This document shows positions 46,303 to 54,787 of a stretch of 64,000 nt of DNA, piece by piece. The stretch is from Sulfolobus sp. A20 (lineage in GTDB: Archaea > Thermoproteota > Thermoprotei_A > Sulfolobales > Sulfolobaceae). The notes beneath the pieces are model-generated. The model saw only the letters and a program-made list of their open reading frames with translations, was not told where the DNA came from and did no database searches. The translations under genes and the position numbers were made by a program. The stretch lies in the NCBI RefSeq assembly GCF_001719125.1, contig NZ_CP017006.1, forward strand, positions 620,001 to 684,000. The letters run 5' to 3'. How positions within the stretch are numbered: the stretch's first letter is position 1; each line of letters starts with the position of its first letter.

Positions 46303-46665
46303 ATGTCATCATCAGAATCGACTAAAATTAAGATTTCAGATAAAGCTGAAGGAATAATAGAGAGACAATTCCAAAATACGTTAATAGGAAGAAGAGAAAT
46401 CTCGATAAAAGTTTATCACATGGGTAGCGGAACTCCGTCGAGGAAAGACATGATAAAGTCTGTGGCTCAAGCACTAGGAGTACAAGAGAATTTAATAGTA
46501 GTTAGAAAAATTTTTACTAGCTATGGTGCTGGAATAAGTAACGTAAAGTTACACGTTTATAATTCAAGGGAAGTCCTCGAAAAAATTGAACCAAAATACT
46601 TATTAGATAGAGACGCGGGAACAAAGCAGAAGAAAGGAGGAGGCGGTAAGAGTGGCAAAGAATGA
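46303..46665 (+). CDS. rps24e: Ribosomal protein eS24
   Basis: 120 residues: [31 protein letters not shown] (in pieces), [40 protein letters not shown] are typical S24e blocks, with a Lys/Gly-rich tail. First gene of the S24e-S27ae-Kae1-Bud32-RdgB operon, conserved in archaea. It overlaps rps27ae by 14 bp. Confidence 0.95.
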   Translation: MSSSESTKIKISDKAEGIIERQFQNTLIGRREISIKVYHMGSGTPSRKDMIKSVAQALGVQENLIVVRKIFTSYGAGISNVKLHVYNSREVLEKIEPKYLLDRDAGTKQKKGGGGKSGKE

Positions 46666-46843
46666 AAAAGTTAAGGCAATAGTTAGGACGTATTATGTAA
46701 TTGAAAACGGCAAGATAAAACTAAAGAATAAGAAATGTCCTAGATGCGGTAGTGTTATGGCTCATCACATGAAGCCTAATGAAAGATGGGCTTGTGGCAA
46801 ATGTGGATACACTGAGTTTATAGGTACTGGGAGGAAAAAGTAA
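46652..46843 (+). CDS. rps27ae: Ribosomal protein eS31 (S27ae)
   Basis: 63 residues with the zinc ribbon CPRCGSVM (about 29-36) and CGKCGYTEF (about 49-57). GTG start inside the end of rps24e; a GGAGG ribosome site lies upstream within that gene (near 46637-46641). Small-subunit protein of the head region. Followed 5 bp later by kae1. Confidence 0.95.
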   Translation: MAKNEKVKAIVRTYYVIENGKIKLKNKKCPRCGSVMAHHMKPNERWACGKCGYTEFIGTGRKK

Positions 46844-46848
46844 TCGAA

Positions 46849-47844
46849 ATGATAGTACTAGGAATCGAGTCTACAGCTCACACTTTTGGAGTTGGCATTG
46901 CTTCAGATAAAGAACCATATGTCCTCGCCAATGTAAGAGATACTTTTGTTCCTAAAGAAGGTGGAATGAAACCTGGAGATTTGCTAAGACACCATGCTGA
47001 AGTATCAGCAACTGTGTTAAAGAAGGCTCTTGAAGTATCAAGATTGACAATCAGAGACATAGATTACATAGCGGTAGCCTTAGGTCCAGGTATGGGACCA
47101 GCCTTAAGAGTAGGTGCTACATTAGCCAGAGCGTTATCTCTAGCTTATAATAAAAAACTAGTGCCAGTAAATCATGGGATTGGTCACATAGAGATAGGTT
47201 ATTTAACTACTAATGCAAGGGATCCCCTTATTCTTTATTTATCAGGAGGAAATACAATAATAACTACTTTCTATAAGGGTAAATTCAGAGTATTTGGGGA
47301 AACTTTAGATATTGCATTAGGTAATATGATGGATGTTTTCGTAAGAGAAGTGAAACTAGCTCCGCCGTATATAGTAAATGGTAAACACGTAATTGATATT
47401 TGTGCAGAAAAGGGAAGTAAGCTATTGAAATTACCGTATGTAGTTAAAGGACAAGATATGTCATTCTCCGGTTTATTAACTGCTTCGTTAAAATTAGTTG
47501 GCAAGGAAAGGCTAGAAGATATATGCTATAGTGTAAGAGAGATCGCATTTGATATGCTTTTAGAAGCTACTGAAAGGGCTCTAGCATTAACGCAAAAGAA
47601 AGAACTTATGATAGTTGGTGGGGTTGCAGCAAGTGTAAGTTTGAGGGAGAAATTAAAGGAGCTTGGTAGAGAATGGAATATTTCAATAAAGATTGTTCCT
47701 CAAGAATTCGCAGGCGATAACGGGGCAATGATAGCTTATACTGGAGTATTAGCGGCATCTAAAAATGTTTTTATTAATATAAATGAATCGTATATCAGAC
47801 CAAGGTGGAGAATCGACGAGGTAGAAATACCTTGGAGAGGTTAA
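46849..47844 (+). CDS. kae1: Kae1, catalytic subunit of KEOPS (tRNA t6A synthesis)
   Basis: 331 residues of the ASKHA fold. Metal ligands in RHHAEV (about 44) and the [11 protein letters not shown] block (about 106), glycine loops [10 protein letters not shown] and LSGGNTIIT, plus [13 protein letters not shown]. Kae1 transfers threonylcarbamoyl to A37 of ANN-reading tRNAs. Bud32 follows with overlap, as in the natural Kae1-Bud32 fusions of some archaea. Confidence 0.95.
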   Translation: MIVLGIESTAHTFGVGIASDKEPYVLANVRDTFVPKEGGMKPGDLLRHHAEVSATVLKKALEVSRLTIRDIDYIAVALGPGMGPALRVGATLARALSLAYNKKLVPVNHGIGHIEIGYLTTNARDPLILYLSGGNTIITTFYKGKFRVFGETLDIALGNMMDVFVREVKLAPPYIVNGKHVIDICAEKGSKLLKLPYVVKGQDMSFSGLLTASLKLVGKERLEDICYSVREIAFDMLLEATERALALTQKKELMIVGGVAASVSLREKLKELGREWNISIKIVPQEFAGDNGAMIAYTGVLAASKNVFININESYIRPRWRIDEVEIPWRG

Positions 47845-48497
47845 TTAAAAGAGGAGCAGAATCGGAGATATATGAAGGATATTTCTTAGGGTTACACGCA
47901 ATTTATAAGCGAAGAGTTAAGAAAGCTTATAGAAATCCTGAAATTGATCATAAAATAAATTATGAGAGAACAATCCTGGAAGCTAAGATAATTTACTCGG
48001 CATTAAAGAATGATATAAATGTACCTGCTGTTCTATTCATCGATCCAAATAAGTACTTGTTGGTATTAGAGTATATTGAAGGAATTACAATACGTGATTT
48101 ATTAAGCGATAATATAAAAATTGATATAAATGAGCTAAGTAGGATTGGCAGGGAAATAGGAAAAATAGCTGGAAGACTCCACAAGGCAGAAATAGCTCAC
48201 GGAGACTTCACAACAAATAATTTGATAAAAAAAGATGAAAAAATATTTCTAATTGATTTTGGATTAGCTAGGAGATCAAATGACGAAGAAGACTTTGCTA
48301 CTGATGTCCACGTATTTCTGAGGTCTTTAGAGAGTGTTCATTCTGATTATAAGGACGTAATTTATCAGTCTTTTGTTAAAGGATATAGCGAGATAATGGG
48401 CGAAAGGGTAAATGAGATAATTAAATTAGTTAAAGAGATAAGAATGAGAGGAAGATATGTTGAAGAAAGACGTAAAAGTAGGGCTAGTAACGAGTAA
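47832..48497 (+). CDS. bud32: Bud32 atypical protein kinase (KEOPS)
   Basis: About 221 residues. A minimal kinase: [10 protein letters not shown] (Gly loop), [15 protein letters not shown], the catalytic HGDFTTNN loop (about 161) and LIDFGLAR (about 176). I choose the TTG at 47832 over the GTG at 47805 because GAGGT lies about 8 nt upstream and homologues begin near (L/I)KRGAE. Its ATPase activity supports Kae1. Overlaps the kae1 stop by 13 bp. Confidence 0.9.
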   Translation: MERLIKRGAESEIYEGYFLGLHAIYKRRVKKAYRNPEIDHKINYERTILEAKIIYSALKNDINVPAVLFIDPNKYLLVLEYIEGITIRDLLSDNIKIDINELSRIGREIGKIAGRLHKAEIAHGDFTTNNLIKKDEKIFLIDFGLARRSNDEEDFATDVHVFLRSLESVHSDYKDVIYQSFVKGYSEIMGERVNEIIKLVKEIRMRGRYVEERRKSRASNE

Positions 48498-49026
48498 TAA
48501 AGAAAAGTATTTAGAAATGAGAGAGATAGCCGAGAAGTTTAGCCTAAATCTAGAATGGATAGTAGGAGAAAAGGTAGAAATACAGAGTAATAATCTGGAG
48601 GAAATATCTAGACACTCTGCAATTTTCGCCTACTTGAATTATAGGCGACCACTTATAGTAGATGATAGTGGATTATTCATTAGAGCTTTAAATAATTTCC
48701 CCGGCCCGTATACAAGTTTCGTGAAAAAAACCATAGGAAACGAAGGAATCTTAAAGCTAATGAACGGAGTTAATGATAGATACGCATATTTTATGACAGT
48801 AATTACGTTTACCGATGGTAGAATAATTAGGAGTTTTACTGGGATCGTAGAAGGATCTATAGCGTACGAGATGAGAGGAGAAAGAGGCTTCGGTTTTGAT
48901 CCTATTTTTATACCTCAAGGTGAAAAAAGAACTTTTGGAGAAATGAGCTTGGAAGAGAAAAACATGTATTCGCACAGAGCAAAGGCGTTTATGAAATTCG
49001 TAGAATTCATTTGTAATTACGTTTAA
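48457..49026 (+). CDS. rdgB: RdgB/HAM1 non-canonical purine NTP pyrophosphatase
   Basis: 189 residues: [14 protein letters not shown] (substrate loop, about 9), [22 protein letters not shown] (in part, about 68-88), [15 protein letters not shown] (about 140). The enzyme hydrolyses ITP/XTP and dITP to keep deaminated bases out of nucleic acids. Last gene of the KEOPS operon, overlapping bud32 by 41 bp. Confidence 0.92.
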   Translation: MLKKDVKVGLVTSNKEKYLEMREIAEKFSLNLEWIVGEKVEIQSNNLEEISRHSAIFAYLNYRRPLIVDDSGLFIRALNNFPGPYTSFVKKTIGNEGILKLMNGVNDRYAYFMTVITFTDGRIIRSFTGIVEGSIAYEMRGERGFGFDPIFIPQGEKRTFGEMSLEEKNMYSHRAKAFMKFVEFICNYV

Positions 49027-49032
49027 TCTACA

Positions 49033-50010
49033 TTACTTATACCTGAGGGTCTCCTTTATGCTCTCTTCATTAAGTTCAATGTAATGCTTTTTATAATATG
49101 ATTCTATATAGTTTAAGTCATCTTCAGTTAAGTCTGGTAAATTATCCATGTTAGTATACTTATTGAGATCTGACAAGGAGGAGATATTAGGTATAACCGA
49201 AGAGACCTTATCGTTTTTAAGGATAAACTTTAGCGCTAATTGATATAATTTCATACCTTTCTTCTCTGCAAAGTTTTTCAACTCTACGCTGTTTTTCACC
49301 CCTTTTAATAACCAATTAATATCCTTTAGAGACCTATGTAACTTAGGATCTTCAAGTATAGGCCATTTATCCTCATCTAAAATGTCAGAGGCATGAGGAA
49401 CCCTTATAAAATGACCTATATTAAATTTTAAGAATTCATTACCTGGATTCTGTTCTATGATATTGTAAATATATTCTAGGCTTTCGTAGCCATTTCTTAT
49501 AGCTTCAAGTCCCTCTTCTCTCCAACCTAATGTTGGTCCTAGTGCCACACCTATCATTCTAACTATGCCGTCCTTCTTCAATGATCTAAGAAAGGATAGT
49601 ATTTCTTGATTTTTTATTATAGTCATTTTAGGATTATGAATCATTAAAATATCAATGTAATCCGTATTCAGCCTCTCCAATGACTTCTTTAATGCGAATT
49701 CTAAGTATGGGATATCGAATTTCTGCTTCATCTTACCTCCCTCTTTATGATAGAAATCATAACCTATTTTAGTTAAAATTACAATTCTATCCCTCTTGGT
49801 ACTCAAAACATTCCCAATTATCTCTTCTCCTTTCCCTTCGCCATAAACGTCTGCAGTATCAAAAAAGTTTATTCCCATTTCATAACTTCTTCTCAATATT
49901 TCTTCTGCCTTGTTAACATCAGCCCCCCACCAATCAGTAATTATACTCCAGATTCCTAATCCTATTTCAGAAACTTGAATGTCGGTATAACCTACGCGTC
50001 TGTAGTTCAT
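49033..50010 (-). CDS. Aldo/keto reductase
   Basis: 325 residues, TIM barrel. GLGIWSI and [19 protein letters not shown] (Asp and Tyr of the tetrad, about 50-60), [11 protein letters not shown] (Lys), and [10 protein letters not shown] (His) are present, so it is likely active with NADPH. The C-terminal cofactor site region [16 protein letters not shown] differs from the classic IPG but is recognisable. Physiological substrate unknown. Starts with ATG, divergent from a hypothetical gene. Confidence 0.85.
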   Translation of the reverse strand: MNYRRVGYTDIQVSEIGLGIWSIITDWWGADVNKAEEILRRSYEMGINFFDTADVYGEGKGEEIIGNVLSTKRDRIVILTKIGYDFYHKEGGKMKQKFDIPYLEFALKKSLERLNTDYIDILMIHNPKMTIIKNQEILSFLRSLKKDGIVRMIGVALGPTLGWREEGLEAIRNGYESLEYIYNIIEQNPGNEFLKFNIGHFIRVPHASDILDEDKWPILEDPKLHRSLKDINWLLKGVKNSVELKNFAEKKGMKLYQLALKFILKNDKVSSVIPNISSLSDLNKYTNMDNLPDLTEDDLNYIESYYKKHYIELNEESIKETLRYK

Positions 50011-50067
50011 GTAATATCACTCATTACAATCATTGAATTTTAAATAATAAAAGATAAACCTATATTG

Positions 50068-50400
50068 ATGCTAATACGAGTTAATGAAAAGCAATTTGAT
50101 GAAGTTCTACATAAATTAAAATCAATGGTCTACGATTATAACTCTAAGATTAAGGAGTTTGGAGTGTACTTGAAACCTTATCACATAGTTTATAAAAATG
50201 GTAAAAAATATATCTATGTGGGGAAATATTGGTATAGATTGGAGAAGATAAGGGGAAAGTTAAGATGGATATATCTGGGCAAAGATAAGCCGATAGAAAG
50301 CATGCCTAACCCACCTAAAATTCCAAATTCAACGATAATTAAGGAAAACACTGATTATATAATAGATGAGGAGTTATTAAATAAGCTCGAAGGAGATTGA
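50068..50400 (+). CDS. Hypothetical protein, 110 aa
   Basis: Unrecognised. N-terminal helix, then a beta-rich aromatic segment (YHIVYKNGKKYIYVGKYWYRLE and LRWIYLGKDKP, in parts) that resembles a small DNA- or RNA-binding sheet, rich in Lys, Tyr and Trp. ATG at 50068; a TTG directly before it is also possible. The 3' end overlaps the convergent ATPase-subunit-like gene by 24 bp. Confidence 0.6.
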   Translation: MLIRVNEKQFDEVLHKLKSMVYDYNSKIKEFGVYLKPYHIVYKNGKKYIYVGKYWYRLEKIRGKLRWIYLGKDKPIESMPNPPKIPNSTIIKENTDYIIDEELLNKLEGD

Positions 50401-51351
50401 TTTCTTAATTTCTTCATCCTTCATGTTTAGACTCTTTGCATTTACGATAGTTATTATATCTTCAGTGTCTAATCTAATTAATTCAGAGAGCGCTAAAGCT
50501 AGGCTCGGGTTAAATGGAGAGCTGGAGAAAGTTAAATTAGCGTTTTTTCTAGCATTAATTTTAGCTATTGTATACAAACTCGCTAAGGCATCATATATTG
50601 TGGTAAGGTTTATAGTTTTAGAATAGATAGTCCTTCTTAAAATATCTAAGGCATCTGAGTTGCTAGATGAAGATGAAATATCTTTGATTATTTCTTCGTT
50701 CACTTTACAGACTACTCCAGTGGATACTTTGTGTTTTATTGCTAATGAAATAGAATAATAGTCCTTATAATAGCATATTATGTTCTCAGCATAAGTCTTC
50801 CAATCCCCTCTAAAGCTTTCAACAATCTCAGACAACTTCTTTATGAAGTAGAAGTCGAGTAGGGATAAGAGTAGTGAAAGATTTTTAGCTTGCCCTTCCT
50901 TTAAAGCATAAGACAAGGCTTCCCCATATATTGTACCCTTTAGTATGTTTGATAGCTCATCTATTGTAGATGGTAATTGGTCTAAATACTTTTTAAAGAA
51001 TCTTATACTGTTATTATTACTTCTTTGGTTTATAACGCTTGTTATTATATTTTTGAATTCATCTAAAGACATAACGTATAAATATAGATCAGTAATATTA
51101 TATGTTATTCTAAATACAGAGAAATAATTTCTAACCTTTTCAAGTAGATCATAAGCTCTCTTCTTCATTAGATACTCAAAATCTTCCAGCGATGATGGTT
51201 GTTCTTCGATTATACCCCTCTCCTTAAGTACGTTTACCGTACTATTCCAGCTTTCGCTCGAAATTAGTTCATTTACTAAACCTTTAGTTAGAAGTACAAG
51301 TTTTTGGGCACGGGATATAGAGTGTATATATGAAAAGATTGCTATACTCAC
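50377..51351 (-). CDS. A-type ATP synthase subunit C-like protein
   Basis: 324 residues, almost entirely helical, with the repeated helix bundles of V/A-type ATPase subunit C (d): SYIHSISRAQKLVLLTKGLV at the start, YDLLEKVRNYFSVFRITYNI, then LLDFYFIKKLSEI, and YCKDYYSISLAIKHK-like repeats. Subunit C links the central stalk to the membrane ring. It follows an H-like coiled-coil gene with a 4-bp overlap. The main A-ATPase operon is not in this window. The match is by fold pattern, so moderately sure. Confidence 0.6.
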   Translation of the reverse strand: MSIAIFSYIHSISRAQKLVLLTKGLVNELISSESWNSTVNVLKERGIIEEQPSSLEDFEYLMKKRAYDLLEKVRNYFSVFRITYNITDLYLYVMSLDEFKNIITSVINQRSNNNSIRFFKKYLDQLPSTIDELSNILKGTIYGEALSYALKEGQAKNLSLLLSLLDFYFIKKLSEIVESFRGDWKTYAENIICYYKDYYSISLAIKHKVSTGVVCKVNEEIIKDISSSSSNSDALDILRRTIYSKTINLTTIYDALASLYTIAKINARKNANLTFSSSPFNPSLALALSELIRLDTEDIITIVNAKSLNMKDEEIKKSISFELI

Positions 51352-51683
51352 TTTAACGCACCTAATATCTCTCTAATTACCTCATTAACAGCCTTATCCA
51401 CGTTCTTTTCAGCTAATTTCCTTATCTCTACTATTTGCCTTTCTCTTTCTGCAACATATTCTTTCCTTATATTGTCTATTTGGCTTTTCTTCTCATTATC
51501 TATGGACTTCTGAATCTCCTCTAAGGTTTTCTCGGCTGTTAATCTTAACTCAGAAATGTAAGAGTCAGAAAGCGTAATTAACCTTTTAGAGTCATCTGCT
51601 AACGTTCTTTTAAGCCTCTTAATTTCCTCTTCAAACTCCAATATTGCCTTTGCGTATGCGTTAAATTTGGCTTCGCTCATCAA
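51348..51683 (-). CDS. Coiled-coil protein, A-type ATPase peripheral stalk subunit H-like
   Basis: 111 residues forming one long charged coiled coil (AILEFEEEIKRLKRTLADDS, then RKEYVAERERQIVEIRKLAE), ending NEVIREILGALK. Length and position match the AhaH/G peripheral-stalk subunit that pairs with E and is often encoded beside stalk genes. Its stop overlaps the subunit C-like start. Another coiled-coil protein is possible. Confidence 0.58.
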   Translation of the reverse strand: MMSEAKFNAYAKAILEFEEEIKRLKRTLADDSKRLITLSDSYISELRLTAEKTLEEIQKSIDNEKKSQIDNIRKEYVAERERQIVEIRKLAEKNVDKAVNEVIREILGALK

Positions 51684-51703
51684 TTATAATGTTAAAAAGT
51701 TAC

Positions 51704-52474
51704 TTATAATGGTTTTCTTCCCCTTACGATATAACCAGTGTGTGTAACCCCAATATTTTTTGGTCTTACTGCATTCTCCTTCACCTGGTATTCTCTCAGT
51801 AATAATTCCTCAACATGTATGTCAACAAATCCTAACTCTTTCATGGTAAAGTATGTCTTCTCTATTTGATTTACCGTTGGGACGAAAACTACTACGGGAG
51901 AGGAAGGAGATAGTGATGAGGAAACTTTGGGTATCGCGTTCCAAGGGTCTGGCATATCTAAAAATATTGCATCAACGTCTTTCTCGTCAATACCTTCTCT
52001 AATATCCTTTATTTTAAATATTATCCTATCTTCAACTCCTACTACTCTTGCGTTAAATTTAGCTATTTCTTGCATATCTTCCCTGACATCATAAGTATAT
52101 ATTTTCGCACTACTCGGCAAAGAGAGAGCCAACGATATGGTTAAAAACCCTGATCCAGTACCGGCTTCAATTACCTTATTCACTTCGCCTATTCTAGCTG
52201 AAATTAATACATATCCGATATCTTTAGGATAAAGTACTTGTGATGGTCTTTTTAATCCCTTAACATACAGATCATGAATTGTAGGCTTTAGTATATAAGC
52301 CTTAAGACCGCTAGATAGAGTGGCAACACTACCATACTCCAAGCCTATAATATGATCGTGTAGTAAATATCCTTTGTCTGTGTCCAATCTCTTACCCTTC
52401 TGTAATTTCACTATGAATGCCCTCTTGTTATCTATCCAAACAACTACGGGATCTCCTTCTTTTAATGGCATCAT
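51704..52474 (-). CDS. trmI: TrmI tRNA m1A57/58 methyltransferase
   Basis: 256 residues. An N-terminal beta domain, then SLVYPKD-like [14 protein letters not shown] motif [15 protein letters not shown] (about 100-114), YTYDVREDM (motif II), and [11 protein letters not shown] (about 167-177; the catalytic D-P-W). This is the archaeal TrmI tetramer that methylates adenines of the T loop. Transcribed after a small RHH gene and a C/D guide RNA on the same strand. Confidence 0.9.
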   Translation of the reverse strand: MMPLKEGDPVVVWIDNKRAFIVKLQKGKRLDTDKGYLLHDHIIGLEYGSVATLSSGLKAYILKPTIHDLYVKGLKRPSQVLYPKDIGYVLISARIGEVNKVIEAGTGSGFLTISLALSLPSSAKIYTYDVREDMQEIAKFNARVVGVEDRIIFKIKDIREGIDEKDVDAIFLDMPDPWNAIPKVSSSLSPSSPVVVFVPTVNQIEKTYFTMKELGFVDIHVEELLLREYQVKENAVRPKNIGVTHTGYIVRGRKPL

Positions 52475-52546
52475 ATACCTACAAGATAATTAGCTATTAT
52501 AATCATCTCTTTTCGAATAGAAAAAAGATCTTACAGGAAGCAAAAA

Positions 52547-52595
52547 TCAGCTTTGGTGTCTTATTTCACCACTCAAAAATACCAGCCTTCATCAT
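52547..52595 (-). ncRNA. C/D box guide sRNA (predicted 23S rRNA guide)
   Basis: Minus strand: C box ATGATGA (52595-52589), D' guide AGGCTGGTATTT (12 nt), D' TTGA (52576-52573), spacer GTG, C' GTGAAAT (52569-52563), D guide AAGACACCAAAG (12 nt), D CTGA (52550-52547). The stop codon of the upstream RHH gene lies inside the C box. The D' guide would target AAAUACCAGCCU, which resembles the 23S GAAAUACCACCCU region near E. coli 2190 (from memory). C' is the weakest box. Confidence 0.78.
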
Positions 52596-52744
52596 TCTTC
52601 TGTAGTTACCCATAATTCCTTCCGTATAAAATCACCTATGGCTGCTCTTATTACTTCACTTCTTGAACTATATCTTCCTGTATTAACTAATTCGTCTATT
52701 GCTTCTAAAAATTGTTCTGGCAATTTAACTGTTATTATTTTCAT
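52592..52744 (-). CDS. Small ribbon-helix-helix (CopG-type) regulator, 50 aa
   Basis: Starts [20 protein letters not shown], then a turn and [20 protein letters not shown]: a classic beta strand plus two helices of the RHH fold, which binds DNA as a dimer. ATG at 52744; the TGA stop is embedded in a C/D guide RNA C box. It lies before trmI on the same strand and may regulate itself. The nearby minus-strand TTTATAAG (about 52777-52784) is a promoter candidate. Confidence 0.8.
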   Translation of the reverse strand: MKIITVKLPEQFLEAIDELVNTGRYSSRSEVIRAAIGDFIRKELWVTTEE

Positions 52745-52797
52745 AGTGTTTCAGATGTCATAGTTAACCTTATAACCCTTATAAATGTTAAGCCATA

Positions 52798-53520
52798 CTA
52801 AAATGACCACAAGTGATTAAAATATACTGTAGCAATATCTACGAAATATTTGTGATTAGAGAATAAACCAGTTAGCATATTATTATTTTTGACGATTAGC
52901 AATACTGCATCAGAAGTAATTATACCACTACCGAATAAAGAATGACTTCTCTTAACTTGTAATGATGGTAGGTTGGGGAAATTTACGTTATCATCAATTA
53001 GCACTCTAGTCTCAGCCTTAAACGCATTAGCTTTTATTAGATCTAAAATATCATCTCTCACCAATTCTTGATAAGATAGTGCAATAAGATATACCTTACT
53101 AAAATCCTTCAATAACCTAATTACATTGTCAATAACTGAATCCTTTGGAATCACCATTATGCTGTAAAGGGTAGTTGAGGCAAACAAATTAGAGATTGGA
53201 TCTATGAAGTTCTTCTCAAATTCATTAATTTTTTCTTGAAATGTACTTTTTATTTTACTCCACACCTCTTTTAATGGGATAGCTTCATATATTGCTGGTC
53301 TCTTATCTATCTTTAGAACCCATCCTCTCCCTTCTAACTTAGACAATATACTGTAAACTTTAGTGTAAGGCATGTTGAGCTTGTCAGAGATTTCCCTAGC
53401 CGTAGCCCTACCATATATTAAGAGATATGAATAGATCTTGAGCTCAGACTTAGATATGCCAAAGACTGAGGCAAACTTAGATATTCTACTAATCGTCTCT
53501 TCCAACAACTCAAATGACAT
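52798..53520 (-). CDS. TrmB-family transcription regulator
   Basis: 240 residues. The N-terminal winged helix (FGISKSELKIYSYLLIYGRATAREISDKLNMPYTKVYSILSKLEGRGWV, in pieces, about 20-67) is typical of TrmB proteins, followed by a coiled-coil linker (about 85-105) and a C-terminal phospholipase-D-like effector domain that in relatives binds sugars. No sugar-transport genes adjoin, so the ligand is unknown. Divergent from rps25e. Confidence 0.82.
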   Translation of the reverse strand: MSFELLEETISRISKFASVFGISKSELKIYSYLLIYGRATAREISDKLNMPYTKVYSILSKLEGRGWVLKIDKRPAIYEAIPLKEVWSKIKSTFQEKINEFEKNFIDPISNLFASTTLYSIMVIPKDSVIDNVIRLLKDFSKVYLIALSYQELVRDDILDLIKANAFKAETRVLIDDNVNFPNLPSLQVKRSHSLFGSGIITSDAVLLIVKNNNMLTGLFSNHKYFVDIATVYFNHLWSF

Positions 53521-53567
53521 TTATAATTTATTAGGTAGAAACAGAGTTTTAAAAATAGTGATAAGAA

Positions 53568-53897
53568 ATGGGTGGAGCTTCAAAGAAACCTATTTCCAAT
53601 TTAGAAAAGAAGCTGAAGAAGGAAGCTGAAAAACAACAGAAGGCAGAGGAAAAGAAGAAAGGTCCTTCAAAGACTGGAAAAGAAGTGATAAGTAGAGCCG
53701 TAACAATAGATGATGAAACTAAGAGAAAAGTAATTGATGAGATAAAGAAAGAAAGTATGGTTACACCTTACACACTAGCCTCTAAATTAGGTGTGAGTAT
53801 AAGTGTTGCAAGAAAAACGTTAAAAGAGCTCGAAACTCAAAACGTAGTGAAACTATATTCTAAAAATAGACGCCTAAGCTTATACATAGCAGCGTGA
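53568..53897 (+). CDS. rps25e: Ribosomal protein eS25
   Basis: 109 residues. Lys-rich N-terminal tail, then a winged-helix-like core: VTIDDETKRKVIDEIKKESM, TPYTLASKLGVSISVARKTLKELE, NVVKLYSKNRRLSLYIA. This is the archaeal/eukaryotic S25e of the small subunit. Converges on the nitrilase-like gene with a 2-bp gap. Confidence 0.92.
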   Translation: MGGASKKPISNLEKKLKKEAEKQQKAEEKKKGPSKTGKEVISRAVTIDDETKRKVIDEIKKESMVTPYTLASKLGVSISVARKTLKELETQNVVKLYSKNRRLSLYIAA

Positions 53898-53899
53898 AG

Positions 53900-54787
53900 C
53901 TATTCCTCTTCTTCTGTAGCAGAAGTAGATCTTCTTTTTACATCTCCTCTGATCTTTTTCACACCCTTACATAGATTGTTGATGACTGGCTCTAAGTAAG
54001 TTATTGAAAGTTGCTTTGATGTGGGAATTAGCACTGAGCTTTCTACTAAAACCACTGTATCATCTTCTTCTGCCTCCTTTACTATAAGATTATTTGGAGA
54101 AGTAACAAATGTAGGAGAATACCCTATTATTTCACCCTCTTCATTTTCAATACTTTCTCCAACTATTAAGTAGGGTATATCATTTTCTATTGCTCTCGCA
54201 ATTGCTAAATGTTTCACTATTTGTTGCTTCTTAGTATCAAGAGCCTTCATAGTACCTATCACTATTTCTGCTCCACCTAGTGCTAGAAGTCTGCTGATTT
54301 CTGGAGATAAAACGTCGTCTTCAGCAATTATTCCATATTTCTTATCTAAGACCACATTTACTGGTTCTTTTCCAGAAGATATACCTAGCCTTATATCTTT
54401 CTCAGATAAAACGGACTTCCTATATTTGCCTATAATTTCACCTTGCGGGGAGATTATAAGGGAAGTGAGAAATATTTTAGGACCAGCTTGCTCCAGTATT
54501 GGTCCAACAATTAGATGAACTTCTCCGTCCATTGCTAAATTTATTAGCATATCTGTATTATTGCCAGGTATTTTCTCAGCTAGGTTTTTTATATAACTCC
54601 TTAATTTTTTATCATTATCATAGATTTCAAAGATATTACCTGAAGGAAATAGAGATGGTAATATAACTAACTTTGCTCCTTTTTCCTTAGCCTGCTTTAT
54701 TAGTTTTTTTGCCTTCTCCAAATTATGTTTTCTTGATAATTCTTTAAGCCTTAGATGAATTAATGCAATAAGCAAAACATTCACCAA
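53900..54787 (-). CDS. Nitrilase-fold protein without the catalytic triad
   Basis: 295 residues with the carbon-nitrogen hydrolase fold ([42 protein letters not shown]). The catalytic Glu of LPE is Ser here, and the nucleophile Cys of ICYD is replaced (IAEDD); only the Lys remains. It should not hydrolyse amides and is probably a pseudoenzyme. It begins 1 bp after the reverse gyrase stop (TTG, with GTG 54784 as alternative), so it is cotranscribed with it. The tail is Lys/Glu-rich. Confidence 0.82.
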   Translation of the reverse strand: MVNVLLIALIHLRLKELSRKHNLEKAKKLIKQAKEKGAKLVILPSLFPSGNIFEIYDNDKKLRSYIKNLAEKIPGNNTDMLINLAMDGEVHLIVGPILEQAGPKIFLTSLIISPQGEIIGKYRKSVLSEKDIRLGISSGKEPVNVVLDKKYGIIAEDDVLSPEISRLLALGGAEIVIGTMKALDTKKQQIVKHLAIARAIENDIPYLIVGESIENEEGEIIGYSPTFVTSPNNLIVKEAEEDDTVVLVESSVLIPTSKQLSITYLEPVINNLCKGVKKIRGDVKRRSTSATEEEE

